Origin: Dictyocoela muelleri
Lineage: Eukaryota; Microsporidia
Assembly: GCA_016256075.1 (NCBI GenBank)
Contig: SDVU01000393.1
Coordinates: 1-13,957 of the forward strand
DNA: 13,957 nucleotides
Direction of reading: 5' to 3'
Both the position numbers and the translations under genes were made by a program. The notes under the pieces are model-generated. The model did no database searches, was not told where the DNA came from, and worked only from the letters and a program-made list of their open reading frames with translations. Positions 7,506-13,369 of the stretch are shown here, in pieces; within the stretch, counting starts at the first letter, position 1, and the number at the start of each line of letters is the position of its first letter.

Positions 7506-8420
7506 TTAATCCATTTTTGTAAATTCATTTTTAAAATTAGCTAAAAGTCGCTTAATCTCATTATTTGTAATTTTAACATTTAAAAAATCATTTTTAATGT
7601 CTAAAACTTTATGCTCAATAAACTCGCTGAGAATTAATTTCAAAGTTTTAATTTTTGAAATTAAAAATTTCTGTTTTAAAGCTTGCATGAAATCAGAAAC
7701 CTTAATTTTATTTTTCAAACTTTTTTGCCCAATTTCTTTTTCTGAGTTACTCTTATTTTCAATTTCACGAAGTAAAAATAAAAAAATATTTTTACTTTTA
7801 TTGGAGACTGATTTTATCAATTGATCGATATTTTTATTTTTATAATTAAATTTATAAGGAATGAAAGTTGTCAAGTCTCTAAAAATAAAGTTATATTTTC
7901 TGATATCAAGGTTATCAAATGAAAAATCGATAATATCAAGTGTACCAACTATTCGTATTCTCTGGTTATAACTATCAACTAAGTTATCATTATAAATATC
8001 AGTATTATTATTATTACTATTATCAGTATTAATATAATTACTATTATCAGTATTATTCTTATTATTATCATCATTATTAATATTAATATCATTATTATTA
8101 TCAGTATTAATATTGTTAATTTCAAGTTTAAAATTAAAATTCGGAATAATAACTACACATTTATTTTCAACAAACGATTTCAAATCATAAATATTCAATT
8201 TATTTAAATTATGTGTCTTGTCATTTATAATTCTTTTCAATTCATTTTCAATTGCTTTATTTAAATTTTTAGTTTTAAAATTTTCAATTAAAATGTTTTT
8301 TGGGAATATTTTTTGAAGAATTGGTATTTTGTCTCCATAACCGTAAAATAAAATGTTGAAGCTGTCGAGTAAAAGATTGAGTTCATCAGCACATGATAAA
8401 TGAAAATCTAAAATTGACAT
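7506..8420 (-). CDS. ORC2: Origin recognition complex subunit 2 (Orc2)
   Basis: Orc2 is a nuclear subunit of the origin recognition complex, which binds replication origins and loads the MCM helicase with Cdc6 and Cdt1. This 304-residue protein keeps the family's landmarks in order. FNILFYGYGDK (21-31) is the degenerate P-loop strand. VVIIPNFN (89-96) corresponds to the LVLIIHNID strand. RIRIVGTLDIIDF (154-166) is the IASIDH strand, and FIFRDLTTFIPYKF (178-191) matches the W-x-x-TT-x-x-PY motif. A C-terminal winged helix (about 238-285) ends in LSEFIEHKVL. Yeast and human Orc2 are about 600 residues; here the long N-terminal tail is absent, as is common for compact microsporidian proteins. 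Residues 101-146 are an Asn/Asp low-complexity insert between two core strands. The start is supported by CCCC before the ATG and alignment starting close to the P-loop strand. No disruption is seen and it appears intact. It is single, with no operon-like neighbour. Confidence 0.9.
   Translation of the reverse strand: MSILDFHLSCADELNLLLDSFNILFYGYGDKIPILQKIFPKNILIENFKTKNLNKAIENELKRIINDKTHNLNKLNIYDLKSFVENKCVVIIPNFNFKLEINNINTDNNNDININNDDNNKNNTDNSNYINTDNSNNNNTDIYNDNLVDSYNQRIRIVGTLDIIDFSFDNLDIRKYNFIFRDLTTFIPYKFNYKNKNIDQLIKSVSNKSKNIFLFLLREIENKSNSEKEIGQKSLKNKIKVSDFMQALKQKFLISKIKTLKLILSEFIEHKVLDIKNDFLNVKITNNEIKRLLANFKNEFTKMD
7983..8120 (-). repeat. Asn/Asp codon repeat inside ORC2
   Basis: About 46 codons, mostly AAT/AAC and GAT, including repeated phrases such as NTDNSN and TDN (imperfect 15-18 bp units). 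It is the sort of sequence that changes length by slippage. It falls between the strands ending near residue 98 and starting near residue 154, where other Orc2 proteins carry a surface helix. Confidence 0.8.
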
Positions 8421-8424
8421 GGGG
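8421..8424 (-). promoter_or_regulatory. C-run directly before the ORC2 ATG
   Basis: CCCC abuts the ATG on the minus strand, in an otherwise A/T-only leader. A C-rich motif at this position is a reported microsporidian start feature and decides this start. Confidence 0.6.
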
Positions 8425-8467
8425 TGTTTTTTGTTTTTGATGAAAATTTTGGGTTGATGTCAGTTTC

Positions 8468-8519
8468 AAGGCTTTTTAAATATTAGAAGGTTTTTTAAAT
8501 ATTAGAAGGCTTTTTAAGA
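8468..8519. repeat. 19-bp tandem repeat upstream of ORC2
   Basis: AAGGCTTTTTAAATATTAG at 8468-8486, a one-base variant at 8487-8505 and a partial third unit at 8506-8519. It lies 47 to 100 bp upstream of the ORC2 ATG, between it and the end of the Merlin relic, so it occupies the likely promoter. Confidence 0.8.
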
Positions 8520-8535
8520 AAAATTGAAAAAAAGT

Positions 8536-9440
8536 TTAAAAAATTATTTTTAATAAAATTAGCAAAGTATTAAAACTTTTATCTTGTAAAATGCTATGCT
8601 CCCAAATAAACTGGTTGATGAATTCTTCATGCTGGTTGTGATATTCCACTTCTGTTGCGTAAATACTTTTTTGCAAGTGACCATAAAACTTCAACACTCT
8701 GAGTATGTATAGCTGAATCTAGAGGGTACACAAAGAAAAGTAAATGATTTACAGTTCTGTGTTGAAATGTAAGCATATCATTCAAAGCCTTTTTGTATGC
8801 TACTCATTTATCTGTAACAATTAAGGTACCGGGAATAACATTTTCAAGAATAACTTGTGCCATAGTTTCTGCACTTCTATCGAACACAGGAACGATAAAT
8901 GCCTTTTTGTGCCTCTTTCAACTCCTCCAACATACCATTGATTTTCTACTATTCGACCTCTATTATACTTTCTCTTAAAAAATAAACTTTCGTCTATTTA
9001 AACAATTTTTGAGTCTCTATTAGTAAAAACACCTCCTATTTGCCTATTATTAGTAGACATATGTTCACTTATAAGATCTCTAAATTGATTACAATAATCT
9101 GATACAGTTACACGATTCAATTCCAACTCACGTGCAATCATTCGATAAGATAATTCTTGCATGTACTTATAATCTATTATAAAGATTGTTTTCATATCTA
9201 AACGATGATTCTTGAAAAAACTATCTGTTCTCAAAGAATATGAAATCCCACATGTTTTATTGCATTTCCAATGTATCTATCTTTAGCTGACTTTCTTTTT
9301 ACATAGCCCAATCTTTTTGATCATCACAAATTTTACAATATTTTATAATTTGAGAAGAGACTGCAACGTGCTAATAAAATATTTTGAGATGAAAGGCTTT
9401 TAAAAATTCTATCAATATATCGTTCTTGAACTCAATGTTC
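8536..9440 (-). pseudogene. Merlin/IS1595-like transposase relic
   Basis: A second transposase of about 300 residues, diverged from the copy at 4878. On the minus strand an N-terminal helix segment (IEFLKAFHL, about 9400-9430) is followed by a zinc ribbon (CKICDDQKDW near 9325-9350 and WKCNKTCGISYSLRTDSFF near 9220-9275). A helical block at 9001-9234 includes ELSYRMIARELELNRVTV. Catalytic acids: D in IDESLFF (8992-8994), D in IVTDK (8810-8812) and E in HTQSVEVLW (8690-8692). Disruptions are a TAA just before IDES (8998-9000), a one-base loss in an A-run near 8905, a TGA at 8804-8806 where tryptophan is usual, a shift near 8660, and one or more near 9290. The C-terminal piece (EEFINQFIWEHSILQDKSF) ends at 8536. 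The 5' end is cut by the foldback starting at 9441. Terminal repeats were not found. Confidence 0.85.
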
Positions 9441-9731
9441 GGTTCAACAACGGGTTATGCCACCTGAAAAAATTGAGGTGGGGTGAAGAAAGTATATTGA
9501 AATAAGAATAGAATCAACTGGTAAAGAAGGTTCCTGGACTAGTTTTTCATGATATCACTATATTACCTTTTTTAGTATTTTTGCGTAGCAAAAAAACTAA
9601 AAAAGGTAATATGGTGATATCATGAAAAACTAGTCCAGGAACCTTCTTTACCAGTTGATTCTATTTTTATTTCAATATACTTTCTTCACCCCTTCTCAAT
9701 TTTTTCAATTGGCATAACCCGTTGTTGAACC
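9441..9731. mobile_element. 291-bp foldback element
   Basis: An almost complete palindrome: 144-bp arms around a GTA centre at 9585-9587, differing at about seven positions (roughly 95% identical). The outermost 21 bp are perfectly inverted and begin GGTTCAACAACGGGTTATGC. It has no coding capacity. Its left edge falls where the Merlin relic's N-terminal coding signal stops. A target duplication is not evident: the flanks CAATGTTC and TCTTCTTC do not match. The 17-bp terminus is shared (15/17) with the large palindrome at 10477-11833. Confidence 0.9.
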
Positions 9732-9805
9732 TCTTCTTCTCATCTTTAGGTTTTTTTAAAATAAAATAAGCATAACCAACATGAACTCTAAAAAATTTTA
9801 AATAT

Positions 9806-9864
9806 TGTCTTAGATTAAGTTAAAAGACAGTGTCTTATATTTAGTTAAAAGACAGTGTCTTATA
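9806..9864. repeat. 25-bp tandem repeat (2.4 units)
   Basis: Units at 9806-9830 and 9831-9855 plus a partial third. Each contains AAGACAGTGTCTT, a 13-bp dyad straddling the unit boundary. They directly precede the GC-richer island at 9867. Confidence 0.75.
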
Positions 9865-9866
9865 AC

Positions 9867-10000
9867 TAGGGCATGGCGAATTATACTGTCATGTTCCAAT
9901 GTGGGAACATGGCCAGAGATGTAGCGGTGATAAATTGAGAGAACTTTCCTACGTTACTCTCGAGGCGGCGTTACTATATATTGATCTGCTGAAAGGTTTG
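9867..10000. other. GC-richer island of unknown nature
   Basis: About 45% G+C against its very AT-rich surroundings. It contains a small hairpin ATGTTCC-loop-GGAACAT (about 9892-9911). A plus-strand frame reading ...HVPMWEHGQRCSGDKLREL... stays open for about 48 codons through the island and stops in the AT-rich DNA after it. The absence of an obvious start and the short length leave open a broken gene, a structural RNA fragment or an old repeat. Nothing else is seen between 9732 and 10240 apart from the 25-bp repeat. Confidence 0.35.
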
Positions 10001-10244
10001 TTTTTTACCTTTTAAAGATTTAAAACTATTATTAAAATTTTTCCTAAAAACCATATCTATTTAATTTTATTTTTTTTTATACTTTTGTATCTAAATGAAC
10101 CAATCAATCATGCTAACCAATAATAACTATCTTTACTCCTTAAATATAACAAATCAAAATAATCACTATTAAATTTTATAACACATAACATTGTTGTTAC
10201 TCTTGTATACAGACAAACAGGTTTTTTTAAAAAAAAATTACGTT

Positions 10245-10329
10245 TTTTTTGTTAAATTATACGATGTTTTTTGTTTAATTATACAATGTATTTGGTAAAT
10301 TTTACAGATTTTTTGTGAAATCAGACGAT
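10245..10329. repeat. Degenerate tandem repeat, about 20-22 bp units
   Basis: Four units (10245-10266, 10267-10288, 10289-10309, 10310-10329), each about TTTTTTGTTAAATTATACGATG and decaying from left to right. The rest of 10000-10476 shows only AT-rich sequence. Confidence 0.6.
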
Positions 10330-10487
10330 TTTTACTATTATTTTCTTAATATAAAATAACATAATCAAAAAGTAATTTAAAAATAGACCAGTTTCTGAAA
10401 TTACGTCAAATATTGTGCCCAAAATAGATAAATATCGTTTTAAAATGAAAATAATCATTATTTTATATTTATTTTTTGTTCTCCAAC

Positions 10488-10796
10488 GGGTTAGAGACCC
10501 CTCATATTTGAAAATCTTAATTGGTAAGAGCATATATTATGTTTTTTATTTCAAATAAGCGTAAAATCACAAGATAAATCTAAATATATAATTAATGTTG
10601 AAAATCAGAAAATATATAGACAGTTACCAACTCTTGTGTTTCACACCCAATTTGGTAAATGTCTATATATCTTTGGATTTTTAATATTAATCATAAATTT
10701 AGATTTATCACGTGATTCTACGCTTATTTGAAATAGGAAACATACTCTATGCTTTTAACTATTAAGATTTTCAAATCTGATGGGGGTCTCTAACCC
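10488..10796. repeat. Left-arm internal hairpin (A)
   Basis: Ends GGGTTAGAGACC and GGTCTCTAACCC pair, with arms of about 150 bp around a loop near 10640 (CTCTTGTGTTTCACACCC). It is related to 11515-11822 in inverted orientation; the asymmetric loop sequence fixes that orientation. Confidence 0.85.
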
Positions 10797-10854
10797 GGAT
10801 CATAAGTTACTTTTATGTTTAAGGAAAAAAATGCAAAATATCACTCTAAATGTA

Positions 10855-11098
10855 CCTGTAATTTTGAGGAGGAAAGAAACTAGAAGAATTAAATATGTTC
10901 CAAATTTCATGCTGATAGATAATATCAAATTAAATTTTCAAAATTGATAATAATTATACTATTACTAATTTTGGCGACGCCAAATTTAGTAATAGTATAA
11001 TTATTGACAATTTTGAATATTTAAGTTATATTATTTATCAGCATGAAATTTAGAACATATTTAATTCTTCTAGTTTCTTTCTTCGTCAAAATTACAGG
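10855..11098. mobile_element. 244-bp hairpin MITE inserted at TA in the left arm (B)
   Basis: A palindrome with 122-bp arms, about 92% identical, centred at 10977 (TTGGCG-A-CGCCAA). Its ends are CCTGTAATTTTG and CAAAATTACAGG. It is flanked by TA at 10853-10854 and 11099-11100. The opposite arm of the large palindrome carries the uninterrupted target (reverse complement of about 11445-11468: CTCTAAAAGTACCTTTAGAA), while this arm reads CTCTAAATGTA, then the hairpin, then TACCTTTAGAA. A TA duplication is typical of Tc1/mariner-type MITEs, an inferred affiliation. No coding capacity. Confidence 0.9.
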
Positions 11099-11100
11099 TA

Positions 11101-11458
11101 CCTTTAGAAGGCCTAATTGCTAGACATATTTCTTTTCAAATAAGATAATTATTTGGTTTTAAGGTTAGGGCAGACAATTCTAAAGGAAAACGTTCTTATT
11201 TCTAAATTTTATTATACATATATTTTTCGCCTTATGATATTATTTTACCATTTATAACGAATGCTTTTAAAGTAACTGTTACTAAATAAAGAATTAGTTA
11301 TAAATGGTAAAATAATAACACTAGGTGAAGCATATATTTCTATTATAAAATTTAGAATTAAGAACGTTTTCCTATAGAATTGTCTACCCTAACACTAAAA
11401 CCAAATAATTATCTTATTTGAAAAGAAATATGTCTAGCAATTAGGCCTTCTAAAGGTA
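11101..11458. repeat. Central inverted repeat of the large palindrome (C)
   Basis: TTTAGAAGGCCTAATTGC at about 11103-11120 is mirrored by GCAATTAGGCCTTCTAAA at about 11439-11456. Long matching blocks such as GAAAACGTTCTTA continue inward to CCATTTATAAC/GTTATAAATGG (11248-11258/11297-11307) and the dyad at 11277. Confidence 0.85.
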
Positions 11459-11514
11459 CTTTTAGAGTGAGATTATACCTTTTTTTCCTTAAGCATAAAA
11501 GTAACTTATTATCC

Positions 11515-11822
11515 GGGTTAGAGCCCTTCGTCAGAAAGAAAATCTTAATTGGTAAAGGCATAGAGTATGTTTCTTATTTCTAATAAGCGTAGAATTACTA
11601 GATAAATCTAAATTTATGATTAATATTAAAAATCCAAAGATATATAGACATTCGCCACTTTTGGTGTGAAGGACAAGATTTAGTAACTATCGCTATATTT
11701 TCTAATTTTCCACATTAATTTATATTTAGATTTATCTCGTGATTTTACGCTTATTTGAAATAGAAACATAATTTATACTCTTATTAATCAAGATTTTCAA
11801 ATCTGAGGGTGGTCTCTAACCC
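11515..11822. repeat. Right-arm internal hairpin (A')
   Basis: Inverted counterpart of 10488-10796, 308 bp against 309 bp, with the same internal blocks such as TAAATTTAGATTTATC and GAATTCTACGCTTATT-like segments. Its loop CTTTTGGTGTGAAGGACAAG is the reverse complement (with changes) of the A loop. Confidence 0.85.
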
Positions 11823-11879
11823 GTTGGAGAACCCTATTTTTTTATAAAGAAAAGTCAAAATTTCCAGTTTTATACACCC

Positions 11880-12725
11880 ATAATTCTTCTAAGATCATCT
11901 GAATTCCAACATTTTAGTAAACTGCGTTCCTCATCGACAGTTGTGTGAGTGGATATTTGAAAAGGACTTATCTTCTTCTCTAGATGTTATTTTATATAAC
12001 TTGTAAAAACTCCGCATCTTTGTTTTTAAACATTAGAGTTACAAATTGTCTTTTAATATAACAAACTCTAATCTTTCACAACCATCCTTTAAAATGTAAA
12101 TTTGTTGAAATCTTGAAAGATTTTTTGATTCTAAACTTTTTATTGGTTGAATTATAAAACACGTTTTCTTAATAACTATATGTTCTTTCATGTATTTTTC
12201 ATTTATAGATGCGATATTCAGATCTTTATCTCTGAATTAAGCTGTGATAATAAGACAATATTTTTTAGCAAATTATAATTTTCTATTATAAATTTCATGA
12301 AAACTAGCCATGTTCCTCATCTTGTCAAAATCGAGAATTTAGACAAATTTAGCCTCATAGTTTTTTAAATTTCTTTTATTTTCACGTTTTTTTTTCACTA
12401 TAAAGCGTTTTATTTCTGTGTTTACAAAATATGAAATAGGTGATATGTCACTAACTTTATCACAAAGCCTGTGTAACATTTGCAATAACAGATCACGTGT
12501 TTGAAATTCGGTAATAAATTTGTAAATTTTACGTCGCTGTTATTGCATAAGAAGCTATCTGTGAGTAACAAACGTAGCATGCCAAATATTAAACTACCGT
12601 TCTGCATTTCTGGAATGTAATTAATAAAGAATTGACTTAGGGTTTCATTATCAGTTTTTTCGAGCTCTACAGTTATTATTAGGTAAGTATTGGTTACTAA
12701 GTTCCCAAAATGACCCGGATTAAGT
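11880..12725 (-). pseudogene. Decayed protein gene of unknown function
   Basis: I do not recognise this gene. On the minus strand three blocks look like true coding sequence. About 12515-12715 reads ELEKTDNETLSQFFINYIP and then a hydrophobic GMLRLLLTDSFL. About 12350-12510, in another frame, reads LLLQMLHRLCDKVSDISPI followed by the basic stretch IKRFIVKKKREN. About 12030-12215 includes INEKYMKEHIVIKKTCFIIQ. The first two blocks join by a shift near 12500; a TAA near 12345 and further stops follow. Composition (Lys, Asn, Ile, helical, no signal peptide seen) suits an ordinary intracellular microsporidian protein. The upstream end is bounded by the foldback at 12726-12900, so the beginning is missing or displaced. 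It may be a lost host gene or a diverged transposon gene. Confidence 0.45.
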
Positions 12726-12900
12726 CCCCAAAAAAGACTCTTAAGGTAATAAAAAATTTGTTTTCGGAAATATCTCGAGATGGTATTAGCGTAAATCAAG
12801 CTAATATTTATATTTTTTATAATATTAATTTTATTTCCGCTAATACCATCTCGAGATATTTCCGAAAACAAATTTTTTATTACCTAAGAGTCTTTTTGGG
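12726..12900. mobile_element. Foldback element with perfect 47-bp arms (D)
   Basis: Arms 12745-12791 and 12838-12884 are perfectly complementary over 47 bp (for instance TTCGGAAATATCTCGAGATG on the left). Slightly imperfect outer ends CCCCAAAAAAGACTCTTAAGG and CCTAAGAGTCTTTTTGGG extend the structure. The loop of 46 bp is AT-rich. Its ends differ from those of the other foldbacks here, so it is a separate family. Overlapping open frames on both strands (12710-12937 plus, 12422-12871 minus) read through the arms and share the same peptide because of the symmetry; they are not genes. Confidence 0.85.
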
Positions 12901-12902
12901 TA

Positions 12903-13189
12903 GTAATCAGCATATAATGGAAAAAAGTAAAATTTAAATTATTTTTTTAATAAATTTAAAAATTCTGAAAACATCTTTTCAGATTTCTTCTACAGGCAAA
13001 ATGATCAAGATGTTTCCGGATATTTTTTTCCGAATAATACCGAAATCTTTATGAATTTTTTTCTTAGTAAACATCCAAAGATTTTCAATATATTGGGTGT
13101 ACTTCGTAGATTCAGATTAACGAAATATTTCGGTATCATGTTGGTTTTATATCCCGATTAATGTATCAAGTTTTTTTTCCCCCTTTTTT
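12903..13189. other. AT-rich spacer with a weak dyad
   Basis: No gene is visible. ATACCGAAAT (13037-13046) and ATTTCGGTAT (13127-13136) form an inverted pair 80 bp apart with poorly matching surroundings, possibly a worn foldback. Confidence 0.4.
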
Positions 13190-13269
13190 AAAATTAAAAT
13201 GTTTAAAAAATAAAATGTTTAAAAATTAAAATATTTAAAAATTAAAATATTTAAAAATTAAAATATTAT
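13190..13269. repeat. 16-bp tandem array, five units (AAAATTAAAATATTTA)
   Basis: Units start at 13190, 13206, 13222, 13238 and 13254. The first two have GTTTA where the later three have ATTTA/ATTAT. The period is exact through the array. Confidence 0.85.
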
Positions 13270-13369
13270 AAAAAAGATTGGAAAAAATAAAAATATTGTA
13301 TTAAATCCAAGAATTTGTATACGAGCCGGCTTTTTATGTATCAATAAATAAGAAATAATCGATTAACAA

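Larger units (their letters stand above)
10477..11833. mobile_element. Giant nested foldback element
   Basis: A palindrome of about 1.36 kb with its dyad at 11277 (AGTAAC-T-GTTACT). The right arm is about 555 bp. The left arm is about 799 bp because a 244-bp hairpin has been added to it; removing that hairpin and one TA gives about 553 bp. Each arm contains an internal roughly 309-bp hairpin (10488-10796 and 11515-11822) plus a stretch leading to the centre. The outer ends, TGTTCTCCAACGGGTTA on the left and GGTTCTCCAACGGGTTA on the right in reverse complement, match the end of the 9441-9731 foldback (GGTTCAACAACGGGTTA). Flanks TTATTTTT (10469-10476) and CTATTTTT (11834-11841) agree at 7 of 8 bases and could be a target duplication, though they are T-rich. 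No gene is visible; open frames here are shadows of the repeats. Confidence 0.85.

Noticed and set aside
7597-7824. Plus-strand open frame of 75 codons within ORC2
   Set aside because: It lies antisense to the well-supported winged-helix part of Orc2.
8793-8978. Plus-strand open frame of 61 codons
   Set aside because: It is antisense to the Merlin transposase core carrying the IVTDK motif.
90-9990. GC-richer islands as small-subunit rRNA fragments
   Set aside because: TGTAGCGGTGA near 9920 and a stretch near 100 recall bacterial 16S boxes, but the matches are short, the surrounding sequence does not follow the rRNA, and the islands lie far apart.
10321-10533. Minus-strand open frame of 70 codons
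   Set aside because: It runs across the end of the large palindrome and into AT-rich spacer, and has repetitive composition with no motif.
12422-12937. Two overlapping open frames on opposite strands with a shared peptide
   Set aside because: The shared peptide arises because both read through the perfect inverted arms of foldback D. Only the part of the minus frame below about 12715 looks like genuine former coding sequence.
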